In this document: positions 1 through 12,200 of the stretch, piece after piece | Layout of the letters: each line of letters starts with the position of its first letter | Numbering within the stretch: position 1 is the first letter of the stretch | Source: Deltaproteobacteria bacterium | GTDB taxonomy: Bacteria > Myxococcota_A > Polyangia > Haliangiales > Haliangiaceae | DNA: 64,000 nt | NCBI GenBank assembly: GCA_021413675.1 | Contig: JAIOQA010000275.1 | Span: forward strand, 27,901-91,900 | Reading direction: 5' to 3' | Notes under the pieces: model-generated | Databases searched by the model: none | The model's input: the letters and a program-made list of their open reading frames with translations, nothing else | What the model was told of the DNA's origin: nothing | Translations under genes and position numbers: made by a program

Positions 1-417
1 TTCAAGGCCAAGCAGCAGGCGCTGCGCGAGGTCGAGACCGCGCTCAGCGAGACCGGCCAGACCATGGAAGAGGTCAAGGCCTGGCTCGCGAAGCACCCGA
101 AGTACAACTCGGCCTTCCACAAGAGCCCGCACCGCGCCGGCTCGACCGCCGCCGACCTGATCTACGAGGTGGGCGAGCGCCGCAAGGGTGTCCGCTTCTA
201 CGCCGAGCGCCTGATCGAGATGGTCGGTCGCAAGGAAGAGAAGGAGCACGCCGCGGCTCACGAGAAGCTGCTGCAGGTGGCGCGTCGCGCCGCGGCCCGC
301 ACCAACAAGAAGAACTCGCTCGTGACCGTCGCGCCCGAGGTCAACGAGGCCGAGGTCGCCGACGCCGCGCGCCCGCCGGTCCCGGCTGGCCGCAAGTCGC
401 TGCGCATCGTGAACTGA
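1..417 (+). CDS. 3' part of an unrecognised protein (truncated by window start)
   Basis: The reading frame is open from base 1 and ends in TGA at 415-417. The residues before the first ATG (position 64) are as charged and helical as those after it, so the gene most likely begins outside the window. The visible 138 residues are rich in Lys, Arg, Glu and Ala, consistent with long helices, followed by a low-complexity Ala/Pro/Val linker and a basic end (GRKSLRIVN). I see no catalytic motif, signal peptide or membrane segment, and I do not recognise the family. Coding is well supported; the function is unknown. Confidence 0.6.
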   Translation, partial: FKAKQQALREVETALSETGQTMEEVKAWLAKHPKYNSAFHKSPHRAGSTAADLIYEVGERRKGVRFYAERLIEMVGRKEEKEHAAAHEKLLQVARRAAARTNKKNSLVTVAPEVNEAEVADAARPPVPAGRKSLRIVN

Positions 418-518
418 CGCGGTAGGGCCGCGAGGCCCGCACGGTGATGCGAAGAGGGCCGCGCGCATGCGCGGCTCTCGTTCGTTTCTCGCAGGCGTTC
501 GAGAACCGGAGTCGATCG

Positions 519-1001
519 ATGAAGCTGCCGACCGAAAAGCTCGATGGTGTGCGCGCGAAGGGCTTCCGCCTGCTCGATGGGCTGGGCGGTGGCCTGGGCG
601 CGCGCGTGCGCAAGCTCAACGACGCGCTGGGCAAGCCGCTGGCGTCCGCCGAGGAGCTCGCCGATCGGCGGGCGTTCGAGGCGGGCTACACGCCGCCCGC
701 GGCGAAGCCCGCGCCGGTGACGACCTCCACGACCCGCGAGGCCGCGCCGGTGATCGTCTACCACCTCGACAAGCACCGCCGCGACCTGCCGCGCTTCACC
801 CAGGTGCTCGACGCCGCGGAGATTCCGTACCGCGTCATGAGCCTCGAGGGTGACGAGGCCACGCTGACCGCGGTCCGGCGCGACGCCGGTGGCCGCAAGC
901 TGCCGCTGTGCTTCATCGCCGGCGAGTGCGTCGGTGGCCGCGAGGAGCTCACCGCGATGGACCGCTCGGGCGAGCTCAGGCGCCGGGTCTACGGCGCGTA
1001 G
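519..1001 (+). CDS. glutaredoxin-fold protein lacking the catalytic cysteine
   Basis: 160 residues if the ATG at 519 is used; an in-frame ATG at 444 would add 25 arginine-rich residues. The C-terminal half follows the glutaredoxin pattern: a PVIVYHLD strand, a helix, a second strand, a cis-Pro segment (KLPLCFIAGE) and a GG turn (CVGGREEL). The position that should carry the CxxC/CxxS motif after the first strand reads KHRR, so thiol-disulfide exchange is not expected. The N-terminal part (LDGLGGGLGARVRKLNDALG) has no clear assignment. It lies 187 bp upstream of a second glutaredoxin-like gene that keeps a cysteine. It could be a structural or binding module instead of a redox enzyme. Confidence 0.6.
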   Translation: MKLPTEKLDGVRAKGFRLLDGLGGGLGARVRKLNDALGKPLASAEELADRRAFEAGYTPPAAKPAPVTTSTTREAAPVIVYHLDKHRRDLPRFTQVLDAAEIPYRVMSLEGDEATLTAVRRDAGGRKLPLCFIAGECVGGREELTAMDRSGELRRRVYGA

Positions 1002-1027
1002 CGCGATCGTTTCTCGACGGGGCGTCC

Positions 1028-1055
1028 GAACCTGTGAAGCTTCGCTTCCAGGTTC
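1028..1055. repeat. stem-loop downstream of the first glutaredoxin-like gene
   Basis: GAACCTG (1028-1034) pairs with CAGGTTC (1049-1055). After one unpaired T, GAAGC (1036-1040) pairs with GCTTC (1044-1048) around a TTC loop, giving a 12-bp stem with one bulge. It lies 26 bp after the stop codon with no T-tract, so it may be an RNA 3'-end structure or a repeat element. The TTTCTCGACGGGGCGTCC just upstream resembles, on the other strand, part of the insertion at 10684-10785. Confidence 0.55.
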
Positions 1056-1101
1056 CCGTTCGATCGATCGGCCCGCGCGAGGACGCGCAGCCCGATCTCG
1101 T

Positions 1102-1117
1102 CCGGATCCTGATCCGG
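1102..1117. repeat. short palindrome in the 1002-1188 gap
   Basis: CCGGATC (1102-1108) and GATCCGG (1111-1117) form 7-bp arms around a 2-bp centre. It sits 72 bp before the next start codon. It could be an operator or another fragment of the palindromic element at 1006-1055; nothing in the sequence decides this. Confidence 0.35.
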
Positions 1118-1188
1118 CTCACTTCGTTCGCCTCAGGTGGCGCCGCGATTTCGGTTGCCAGGCGACCAGAAAGGTCTAGGTTCCCGCC

Positions 1189-1845
1189 ATGTCCGACGCC
1201 ACCCCGACTCCCATCACCAAGCGCGCCCTGGGGCGCGTGTTCGCGATCCTCAACCGCGCCGACGAGCTCGGCGGCGAGGTCCGCGACTTCGTCCAGGAGA
1301 AGGTGCTGCGCGACGAGCGCTACATCGCGATGCGCAAGCGCCTCGCGGCGATGCGCGGCAAGACCTACGAGTCCAAGGTCGAGGGCGACTCCAAGGTCGC
1401 CGTCGCCCAGGCCCAGGCCGCCGCGGTCGCCGCGCCGGTCGTGGCGCCGCTCGCGAAGGGCGCCAAGGCCCTTGGCGATCCGTCGATCAAGGCCCAGATC
1501 TACGGCCGGAAGAGCTGCGCCTGGACCGGGCGCGCGATCACCGTGCTCGAGAAGAACAAGATCGATCACGACTTCGTCGACATGGACGAGCCCGAGTACG
1601 ATCCGCTGCAGCTGCGGCTCATCAACGAGACCAAGCAGCACACGGTCCCGTACATCTACCTGCGCGGCCACTTCATCGGCGGCTTCAACGCGCTCGCCGA
1701 GGTCGAGCGCCTGGGCCAGCTCGAGGTCGCGCTGATGACCCCGGAGGAGCGCGCGGCGGCCCCGGCGCACCTGCGCAACGTCGTGATCACCGCGCGGCCG
1801 AACACCGACGAGGTCGTCCCGGCCGAGACCATCGCGCCGGAGTGA
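1189..1845 (+). CDS. glutaredoxin-domain protein (CxxT type)
   Basis: 218 residues. Residues 1-98 are an Ala-rich helical extension with no clear homology. From about residue 102 there is a glutaredoxin domain: IYGRKSC(110)AWT, then LEKNKIDHDFVDMD, the TVPYIYL segment with the cis-proline, and the GG turn (IGGFNAL). Only the first cysteine of the active site is present (CAWT), as in monothiol-like glutaredoxins, so glutathione-linked reduction or glutathionylation handling in the cytoplasm is the likely role. The paralogue upstream at 519-1001 lacks this cysteine. Start chosen at the ATG after a 187-bp gap. Confidence 0.8.
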   Translation: MSDATPTPITKRALGRVFAILNRADELGGEVRDFVQEKVLRDERYIAMRKRLAAMRGKTYESKVEGDSKVAVAQAQAAAVAAPVVAPLAKGAKALGDPSIKAQIYGRKSCAWTGRAITVLEKNKIDHDFVDMDEPEYDPLQLRLINETKQHTVPYIYLRGHFIGGFNALAEVERLGQLEVALMTPEERAAAPAHLRNVVITARPNTDEVVPAETIAPE

Positions 1846-1870
1846 TCCGGTAGCGATGCCCGCGTCAACC

Positions 1871-2100
1871 GTCGACGTGAATCGTCGACGTTGACGTGAA
1901 TCGTGGGCGTGGGCGTGGTCGTTGTCTGCGACGGCGACGGCGACGGAAAACCTGGACGTTGACCGCGACGCTCGATGGACCGTCGTTGGTGGCGAGCTAC
2001 GCGAGCGTCGACGTCGCCGTCAAGGTGACACGTCGCCGTCGCCGTCGCGGTCAACCTCCACGTCGTCGTCAACGTCGTCGTCGACGTCGTCGTCAACGTG
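1871..2100. repeat. intergenic CGTCGT/GACGTGAATCGT simple-sequence tract
   Basis: The gap 1846-2108 is mostly low-complexity DNA. GACGTGAATCGT occurs twice (1874-1885 and 1893-1904), and 2030-2100 is a degenerate run of CGTCGT and GTCAAC units. No credible gene start or codon pattern is visible. It separates the plus-strand glutaredoxin gene from the end of the minus-strand kinase gene, and may act as a variable spacer or terminator region. Confidence 0.6.
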
Positions 2101-2108
2101 ATCGCGTG

Positions 2109-3800
2109 TCACTTCGCGATCCGCCGCGTCTCGTTCTGATCATCGCGCGCGGCCCACGCGGTCAGCGGCGGCGCCTCGAGCGCGGTCGCGATCGCGGTGA
2201 AGGTCGCGTGGAGCTCGCGCCCGGTCGGGCGATCGCGCGGCGCCTTGGCGAGGCACGCCATGATCGGCGCGGCGATCTCGCCGACCGACGCGGGCAGGGG
2301 CAGCGGCGCGTCGTGGACGTGGGCGTGGAGCCACTGGATCGGCGCGGCCGCGTCGTAGGGCAGCCGCGCCGCGGCGCACTGGTAGAGCATCACGCCGAGC
2401 GCGTAGATGTCGCTGGCGCCGTCGACGGTGTCGGACGCGGCGATCTGCTCGGGCGAGAGGAACTGCGGCGTGCCGATCACCGCGCCGGCCTCGCTGAGAT
2501 CGGAGTCGACCAGCGAGCGGCGCAGCTTGGCCAGGCCGAAGTCGAGCAGGCGGCAGCCGGGCTCGCGCTCGGTGATCATCACGTTCTGCGGCTTCACGTC
2601 GCGGTGCACGACGCCAGCTTCGTGCGCGCACGCCAGCGCGTCGGCGAGCGCCGCGCCCAGTCGCGCGACCACGCCGGGCGGGATCGGCTCGTCGCGCAGC
2701 GTCCAGGTGTCGAGCGTGCGGCCGAGCACCAGCTCCTGCACCTGGTAGAGGCGGCCCTCGTCGGTGACGTCGACGTGGAGCACGCGCACGATCGCGGGGT
2801 GGCTGAGGCCGGCGGCGGCGCTGGCCTCCTGCAGGAAGCGGTACGCGCTCGCGACCCCGGCGACGTTGCCGTGGACCAGCTTGACCGCGACGTCGGCGCG
2901 CGCGACCCGATCGAACGCGGCGTAGACCACGCCCATGCCGCCGACGCCGAGCAGCCGGCGGATCTCGAAGCGCTTCGCGATCACCGTGCCGGCGCGCAGC
3001 GTGTCCTCGCCGTGCTGCGCCGCGGCCAGTCGCTCGAGCGCCGACGACAGCTCGAGCGAGCGGGCCTGGACCTGGCTCGCGAGCTGGCGGTTCAGCGCAT
3101 CGATGCGCTCGGAGTTCGCGACGATCTCGCCGACCTGCTCCGCGACCCGGCGCTCGAGCTCGCGGTTCAGGGTCTCGATCGCGCGGCGCGCGGTCAGCTC
3201 GCGGGTGAAGGCGCGGTCGAGGATCCGCGCGAGGACGATCGAGATCGTGGCGACCAGCGTGACGTTGGACAGGTTGCGGATCTGGGTGCCGAGCTCGGGT
3301 GACGAGGCCAGGCACGCGACGCCGATGGCGACGGTCGCGCCGAGCTGCAGCACCAGCTGGGTGACCAGCCGCAGCTGGGTCGCGACCGCGGTGATGACCA
3401 TCGCCATGATCCACGCGGTGAGGCCGAAGTTGTAGTGGAGCGTGTTGATCGCGGCGAGCGTCCCGACGGTGAGCCCGTAGCCGCAGAGGAGCTCGCCCGC
3501 GCGATCGCGGATCCGGTCGAGCGCGCGGACCTGGCGGCCGAGGTGGAGCGCGGCGCTCAGCGCGAACGTGAACGCGACCGACGCCATGTGCAGGTGCACG
3601 AGGTTGTCGCGCCAGGCCTCTTCGCCGCCGGGCTTGACGTCGATGCCCGTGAACACCAGCCCCCAGCCGGCGTGGATGAGCATCATGACCGGGACGATCA
3701 CGCGCGCGCGGCGCAGGTTGGCGGCGCGCCGCTCGGTCAGGATGAGCTCCGCCGTCGCGCGCCGCGCACGCGAGTCCCCCGGGGGCTTGGCAGAGGCCAC
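2109..3800 (-). CDS. membrane-anchored Ser/Thr protein kinase
   Basis: 563 residues, starting at GTG 3800. Residues about 35-195 are hydrophobic and contain five to six probable membrane segments; residues about 205-262 look like a coiled coil; the kinase domain follows from residue 278. Hanks-type motifs are intact: glycine loop GVGGMGVVY (about 285), VAVK with Lys307, HRDVKPQN (399-406), DFG (420-422) and GTPQFLSPEQ. It should phosphorylate Ser/Thr on cytoplasmic partners in response to a membrane or dimerisation signal. There is no extracellular PASTA-type domain, so the multi-pass N-terminus is probably the sensor. It lies 57 bp downstream of the U32 gene on the same strand and may be co-transcribed with it. 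Confidence 0.9.
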   Translation of the reverse strand: MASAKPPGDSRARRATAELILTERRAANLRRARVIVPVMMLIHAGWGLVFTGIDVKPGGEEAWRDNLVHLHMASVAFTFALSAALHLGRQVRALDRIRDRAGELLCGYGLTVGTLAAINTLHYNFGLTAWIMAMVITAVATQLRLVTQLVLQLGATVAIGVACLASSPELGTQIRNLSNVTLVATISIVLARILDRAFTRELTARRAIETLNRELERRVAEQVGEIVANSERIDALNRQLASQVQARSLELSSALERLAAAQHGEDTLRAGTVIAKRFEIRRLLGVGGMGVVYAAFDRVARADVAVKLVHGNVAGVASAYRFLQEASAAAGLSHPAIVRVLHVDVTDEGRLYQVQELVLGRTLDTWTLRDEPIPPGVVARLGAALADALACAHEAGVVHRDVKPQNVMITEREPGCRLLDFGLAKLRRSLVDSDLSEAGAVIGTPQFLSPEQIAASDTVDGASDIYALGVMLYQCAAARLPYDAAAPIQWLHAHVHDAPLPLPASVGEIAAPIMACLAKAPRDRPTGRELHATFTAIATALEAPPLTAWAARDDQNETRRIAK

Positions 3801-3856
3801 ACGGCATCATAGCCCGGCGCCGCCGTGGCGGGCGGGCGGGGCGATCGCAACCGTCG

Positions 3857-6376
3857 CTAGCGGAGGACCGCGAGCGTCTTCATCGTGCCTGCGGTCACGC
3901 CGAACCGCTCGTGCAGCCGCAGCCGCGCGAGCACCTCGGCCGGGCCGATCGACCCGGCGACGAGCGCGCGCCACGCGCCGATCACCCGCGCCGCCTCGGC
4001 CCCGGACTCGCGCACCAGCTCGATCCGCAGCCGGGTGACGCCGCGCTCGACGAGGCGCGCGGCCAGGCCGGGCGCGCTCTGGGCCTGCGCGCCGAACACC
4101 GTGTTGCGGCAGCCGACGTCGACGATGACCGGGTGGGGCAGGCCGGTGCGATCGCGGAGCGCGACCTCGTGCGCCTCGCACGGCCGGCCGCAGGTCTTGT
4201 AGTCCTTGCCGCTCGAGAGCAGGTGCGCGTAGACGCAGTGCTCGGTGTGGAAGGTCGGGATGTGGTGGTGCGCGGTGACCGCGATGCGGCCGCGCGGCGC
4301 CGCGGCGATCAGCGCCTCGAGCTGCACGGCGTCGAGATCGTGGGCGGCGGTCAGCGTGGCCAGGCCCTGCGAGAGCGCCCACGCCGCGGTCACCGAGTTG
4401 GTGACGTTGAGCGAGAAGTCGCCGTGGAGCACCGGGCGCTGCGCCTCCGGCAGCGCGCGATAGGTCGCGAGCGCGCCCCAGCTGCGGACCAGGATGCCCC
4501 CGGGACCGTCGGCGGCGATGCGCGCGAGGTGCGCGTCGATGCGATCCTCGCCGGGCTTCTGGATGCGCACGGTCGCGACCACCGCGCGCGCGCCGGCGGC
4601 GCGGACCCGCGCGGCGGCCTTGGCCAGGCCGACCAGCTCCATCCAGTCGAGCTCGATCTCGTCGCAGCCGAGCTCGAGCGCGGCGTCGAGCTGGGCGTCG
4701 GTGCGGCACAAGGGCACGATCGCGGCGGCGGCCACCGGCGCGGCCACGACCGGGAAGCGCGCGCGCAGGTCCGCCGCGCTCGGCGCCGCGGCGATCACGC
4801 GATCGACCGTCGCGAGGTCGCGCTCGAGCGCGGCGACCAGCGCGCGCCGCATCGCCTTCAGCTCCGAGACCGGCAGGTGCAGGCCCGGCGCGAGCGCGCT
4901 GTCGTCGAGCGTCGCGATCGCGAACGGCGTGCCGCCGAGCGCGCCGAGCTTGTCGGCGACCAGCGCGCGATCGAGGCCGGCGCCGCGCGCCGCGGTCAGC
5001 GCCATCGCGCTGGTCGCGGTCACGAGCTTCGCCTCCCGCGCGACCGGCCACGCCTCCACCACCAGCGGCTCGCCGACCGCGCCGCGCACGCGCACCGCGA
5101 TCGGATTGCGCCCGTCGGTCGCCGCGCCGCCATCGCGGTCCGCCGCGCGCTTGACCTCGGGCGAGCCGCTCATCCACACGCGATCGCCGATCGCGACCTG
5201 TCCGAGATCCGGACCGGGTCGGCCGAAGCCCAGGCGCCAGCCGCGCACGCCGTCCTGCTCGAACGGATCGACGCGGAACAGCGGCCCACCCGGCTCGTCG
5301 GCCTCGGGCCGGCCGCCGTCGAAGCCGATGCCGGCGCCGGCGATCGGCGCCAGCCCCGGCGCGCGATCGTCGGGGTGCGGCAGCACCAGCACCTCGTCGC
5401 CGCGGATCCGGATCACCCGGCCGAGGTACGCGCCGCGGTGCTTGGGGAACCGACCGGCGACCAGGTGCTGGTGATCGGCGCCGCCGAGGAAGCCGGGCGA
5501 GAAGCCGCGGCTGTACGCGACCTCCATCGCCGCCAGGTCGCGATCGCGCTGCGCGTGATCGGGCGCGCCGCTCACGAGCCCATCGACCCAGCGCCGGTAG
5601 CCCGCGACCGCGGTCGCGACGTAGTCGGGCGCCTTCTGGCGGCCCTCGATCTTGAGGCTCGCGACGCCGATCGCGGCGAGCGCGGGCACGCTGTCGATGC
5701 CGGCGAGATCCTGCGGCGACAGCAGGTACTTCACGTCGCCGAGGTCGCGCACCTCGCCGTCGACGATCAGGTCGTAGGGCAGGCGGCACGACTGCGCGCA
5801 CTGGCCGCGGTTGGCCGAGCGGCCGCCCCACGCCTCGCTGGTCAGGCACTGGCCGCTCCACGACACGCACAGCGCGCCGTGGATGAACACCTCGAGCTCG
5901 AGCGAGGTGCCGGCCTTGTACTGGCGGATCTCGTCGACCGACAGCTCGCGGGGCACGACCACGCGGGTGAGGCCCAGCTCGCGCACCAGCTCGGCGGCCG
6001 CCGGCGAGGACGCGGTCATCTGGGTCGAGCCGTGGACCTCGAGCGCGGGGCAGACCGCGCGCGCCATCAGCGCGACCGCCGGGTCCTGCACGATGATCGC
6101 GTCGACGCCGGCGGCGGCGATCGCGTGCAGCAGCTCGCCGACCACCGGCAGCTCCTGCTCGAACACCAGCGTGTTGAACGCGACGTAGGCCCGGGCGCCG
6201 GCGCGGTGGATCTTGGCGACCGTGTCCGCGAGCCCGGTCAGCGGGAAGTTCGCGGCCCGGGCACGCGCGTTGAAACCCTCGTCGAGCCCGAAGTAGATCG
6301 CGTCGGCGCCGGCGCCCAGCGCCGCGTCGAGGGCGGCCTGATCGCCAGCGGGGGCGAGGATCTCGGGACGGCGCAT
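3857..6376 (-). CDS. peptidase U32 family protein (RlhA/UbiU-like)
   Basis: 839 residues. The N-terminus (RPEILAPAGDQAALDAAL) and the LEVFIHGALC...RSANRGQCAQSCR signature define the U32 family. Its characterised bacterial members act in 23S rRNA hydroxylation (RlhA) or O2-independent ubiquinone hydroxylation (UbiU/UbiV), not clearly in proteolysis. Four cysteines, C170, C177, C193 and C197, are placed as the Fe-S ligands of that family. The long C-terminal part carries a second related segment (VTAHHHIPTFHTEHCVY, KTCGRPC), as in the long RlhA-type proteins. The start at ATG 6376 fits the family; longer frames upstream give unrelated sequence. RlhA-like rRNA modification is my preferred reading. 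Confidence 0.85.
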   Translation of the reverse strand: MRRPEILAPAGDQAALDAALGAGADAIYFGLDEGFNARARAANFPLTGLADTVAKIHRAGARAYVAFNTLVFEQELPVVGELLHAIAAAGVDAIIVQDPAVALMARAVCPALEVHGSTQMTASSPAAAELVRELGLTRVVVPRELSVDEIRQYKAGTSLELEVFIHGALCVSWSGQCLTSEAWGGRSANRGQCAQSCRLPYDLIVDGEVRDLGDVKYLLSPQDLAGIDSVPALAAIGVASLKIEGRQKAPDYVATAVAGYRRWVDGLVSGAPDHAQRDRDLAAMEVAYSRGFSPGFLGGADHQHLVAGRFPKHRGAYLGRVIRIRGDEVLVLPHPDDRAPGLAPIAGAGIGFDGGRPEADEPGGPLFRVDPFEQDGVRGWRLGFGRPGPDLGQVAIGDRVWMSGSPEVKRAADRDGGAATDGRNPIAVRVRGAVGEPLVVEAWPVAREAKLVTATSAMALTAARGAGLDRALVADKLGALGGTPFAIATLDDSALAPGLHLPVSELKAMRRALVAALERDLATVDRVIAAAPSAADLRARFPVVAAPVAAAAIVPLCRTDAQLDAALELGCDEIELDWMELVGLAKAAARVRAAGARAVVATVRIQKPGEDRIDAHLARIAADGPGGILVRSWGALATYRALPEAQRPVLHGDFSLNVTNSVTAAWALSQGLATLTAAHDLDAVQLEALIAAAPRGRIAVTAHHHIPTFHTEHCVYAHLLSSGKDYKTCGRPCEAHEVALRDRTGLPHPVIVDVGCRNTVFGAQAQSAPGLAARLVERGVTRLRIELVRESGAEAARVIGAWRALVAGSIGPAEVLARLRLHERFGVTAGTMKTLAVLR

Positions 6377-6382
6377 CGCACC

Positions 6383-6408
6383 CTTATATAGAGGTAGAGG
6401 CCCGGCGC
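6383..6408 (-). promoter_or_regulatory. putative near-leaderless promoter of the U32 gene
   Basis: Read on the minus strand there is TTGCGC, a 16-bp spacer and TATAAG (complement of 6383-6388), followed by only six bases and then the ATG. Transcription would therefore start at or next to the start codon. No Shine-Dalgarno sequence is visible in these bases, which fits a leaderless message. Inferred from spacing only. Confidence 0.45.
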
Positions 6409-6506
6409 AAGCCGCGTATGTCGAGCGCGCCGTATCCGTGCGCCAGAAACGCACGGCGATCCCCCGGGAGTGGAGCCTTTCGTGGCACTTGGGCCCGCTG
6501 CACCCC

Positions 6507-6535
6507 TTTACACCCGGGGGGGCCCTGCATATAAA
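6507..6535 (+). promoter_or_regulatory. sigma-70-like promoter of hppA
   Basis: TTTACA (6507-6512) and TATAAA (6530-6535) are separated by exactly 17 bp in otherwise GC-rich DNA. The predicted start is near 6542, giving a leader of about 40 nt with GAGGA at 6572-6576 ahead of the ATG at 6583. This is the best housekeeping-type promoter in the window and fits strong constitutive expression. Confidence 0.75.
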
Positions 6536-6582
6536 GCGGCCCCAGCCGGGTCCCCGGCACGTCCCCCACACGAGGAACCGTC

Positions 6583-9117
<2,535 letters not shown>

Positions 9118-9153
9118 TGCGACTCTGCTGACCGATTCCGGTCGGTAGCGAGC

Positions 9154-9190
9154 GGGGCGCCTGGCGAGAGCCGGCGCCCCGTCTTGCTTT
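9154..9190 (+). terminator. Rho-independent-type terminator of hppA
   Basis: GGGGCGCC (9154-9161) pairs with GGCGCCCC (9173-9180), and the loop contains an inner GGC/GCC stem. A T-rich stretch GTCTTGCTTTC follows directly. It begins 37 bp after the hppA stop codon. Confidence 0.75.
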
Positions 9191-9258
9191 CGGGGAGGGA
9201 CGCGCGATGGTGCCTGCCGGGCCCGCAGCCGGGGCCTGATTCGGTATGCTCGACCGAG

Positions 9259-12200
9259 ATGACGCTCGGGGGCGATCGGTTCACGATCGTGGAGTCGATC
9301 GGGTCCGGCGGGATGGGCGTGGTCTACCGCGCGCGCGATCGGCTGCTCGATCAGGACGTCGCGCTCAAGACCCTGCGCGGCGGCAGCGGCCGCGACCTCT
9401 ACCGCTTCAAGCGCGAGTTCCGGTCGCTCGCCGACCTGAGCCACCCGAACCTCTGCCAGCTGCACGAGCTGCACACCACCGGTGACGAGTGGTTCTTCAC
9501 GATGGAGCTGGTCGCCGGCGTGTCGTTCCTCGACTGGGTCCGCCCGGCCGCGGCCGTCGATGACGCCGAGCCCACCGGGCCGCGCGGCAGCGGCAACGGC
9601 GCGCGGCCGGTGCGCGGGCCGCTCCTGCTGCCGCGGCTGACCGAGGCGCTGCCCCAGCTGGTCGACGGCGTGCTCGCCCTCCACAACGCCGGCAAGCTGC
9701 ACCGCGATCTCAAGCCGTCGAACGTGCTGGTCACGGCGACCGGGCGCGTGGTGCTGCTCGACTTCGGGCTGGTCGCCACGGTCGCGAACACCGATCGCAC
9801 CCACGAGGCCGCCGCGGTCGGGACGCCGACCTATATGTCGCCGGAGCAGGCCGCGGACCAGCCGCTGACCGCCGCGAGCGACTGGTACTCGATCGGCGTC
9901 ATGCTCTACGAGGCGCTCACCGGGCGACGGCCGTTCGAGGGCTCCGCCCAGCAGGTGATGGTGCGCAAGCAGACCGAGCGGCCGGTGCCGCCGGGCGCGC
10001 TCGAGCCGACCGCGCCGCTCGAGCTCGAGCAGCTGTGCCTGGCGTTGCTCGCGACCGAGCCGCGGCAGCGCCCGGACGCGACCGCGATCCTCCGCGACCT
10101 CGGCGGCGTGCCGTCGGCGACCACCGCGGGCATCGCGCGCGACGCGGTCGCGACGCCGTTCGTGGGCCGGGCCGCGGAGCTCGAGGTGCTGCGCCAGGCC
10201 TGGGACGACGCCCGCAAGGGCGCGGTGTCGGTCGTGGTCGTGCGCGGCGAGTCGGGCATCGGCAAGAGCGCGCTGGTGCGCGAGTTCCGGCGCCGGGTCG
10301 GGCCCGAGGCGCTGGTGCTGGTCGGCCGCTGCTACGACCGCGAGTCGGTGCCGTTCAAGGCGCTCGATCCGATCGTCGACGCGATCACGATCGCGCTCCT
10401 CGAGTCGCCGGGCATCGCGGCGAGCGCGGCCGGCCCGGCCGAGATCGTCGCGCTGGCCCGGCTGTTCCCGGTGCTGCGTCGGGTGCCGGCGATCGCCGAG
10501 CGCACCGTCGGCAGCGCGACGCCGGCGGACCCGCTGGTGCTGCGCGCGCGCGCGTTCAAGGCGCTGCGCGGCCTCCTGCGCACGCTGAGCGCGCAGCGCC
10601 CCGTGATGCTGGCGATCGACGACATGCAGTGGGGCGACGACGACAGCGCGGCGGCGCTGGTCGAGCTCATCCACAACCCCGAGGGATTGAGAATCAATCC
10701 CGATCCGGATAGGCGCAACGAGACGTCCCTCGTCGAGAAAGCCGATCAATCAGCGAGTGGGAAAGACCCTTTCCCACTCGCTGCGCCGCTGCCGCTGTTG
10801 CTGGTGCTGATCCACCGCAACGACGCCGACGACGTGGTCGCGAAGATCATCACGCCGCACGCCGCGTTCGCGAGCGGCGCGGCGCGGCTGATCGCGCTCG
10901 GCCCGCTGGTCGACGCCGAGGCCCGCGATCTGGTCGTGGGGCTCGGCGCCGGCGATCAGACCACCGAGCTCGCGATCCGCGACGCCCACGGTCACCCGAT
11001 GTTCCTGACCGAGCTCGTGCGCTCGCCGCGCGTCGGCGGCGCCGCGCGCTCGGTCGAGGATCTGATCCACAACCGGCTCGCGGCCTTGCCCGCGGGCGCC
11101 GCCGAGATCGTGCGGGTCGCGGCGATCGCGAGCCGACCGGTGCCGGTCGGGATCGCGCTGCGCGCGGCAGGGCAGGCGGCGCAGGCCGGCCACCTGTCGC
11201 GGCTGCGCAAGGAGCACCTGGTCCGCGTCCACCGGCGCTCCGACGGCAGCGATCCGAGCATCGAGCCCTATCACGATCGGATCCGCCGCGGCGTGCTGGC
11301 CGAGCTCGACCCCGCGGCGCAGCGCGCGATCCACGCCGCGCTCGCCAGCGCGATCGAGCGCGCCGGCGTCGAGGATCCCGAGGGCCTGATCGCGCACTGG
11401 CTGGGCGCCGGCGAGCCCGCGCGCGCCGCGGCCTATGCGCTGCCCGCCGCCGCGGCCGCCGCCGAGCAGCTCGCGTTCCACCGCGCCGCCGAGCTCTACG
11501 AGCTCGCGATCGCCCACGGCACCGCGACCCCCGAGGAGCGCCGCGCGATCCACCGGCGCCACGCCGGGGTCCTCGTCAACACCGGCGGCCTCCTGCGCGC
11601 GGCCGCGGCCTACGCCGCGGCCGCCGAGGGCGCGGCGCCGGCCGAGCGCGTCGAGCTCGATCGCCGGCGGCTCGAGCAGCTGCTGCGCGGCGGCGCGCTG
11701 CGCGAGGGCATGGCGGTCGCGCGCGATCTGCTCGCGCGGGTCGGCTACGACCTGCCGTCCGACGACCGCCGCGCGATGCGCGCGCTCGTGCTGGTGCGCG
11801 TGCGGATCGCGCTCGGCCGCCTGCGCTTCACGCCGCGCGACGAGGCCGACCTCGACGCCCGCGAGCTCGAGCGCCTCGACACGCTGCGCTCGGTGGCGAC
11901 CAGCTTCACGTTCGGCAACCCGCTGGTCAGCCGGCTGATCCAGTGCCAGTTCCTGCGCGCCGCGCTCGCCGCGGGCGAGCCGCGCCGCGTGTGCGTCGCG
12001 CTGACCTACGAGATCGGCTACTCGAGCCAGGCCGGCGCGCCGACGATCCCGCGCCAGGATCGGCTGCTCGTGCTGCTGCGCACCTGGCTGGCGCGCGTCC
12101 CCGATCCGACGATCGCGGCGACCGCCGACATCGTCGCGGGCATCGCCCGGCACATGAGCGGGCGGTTCCGCGAGGCGCGCGAGCTGCTCGAGGCGGGCAT

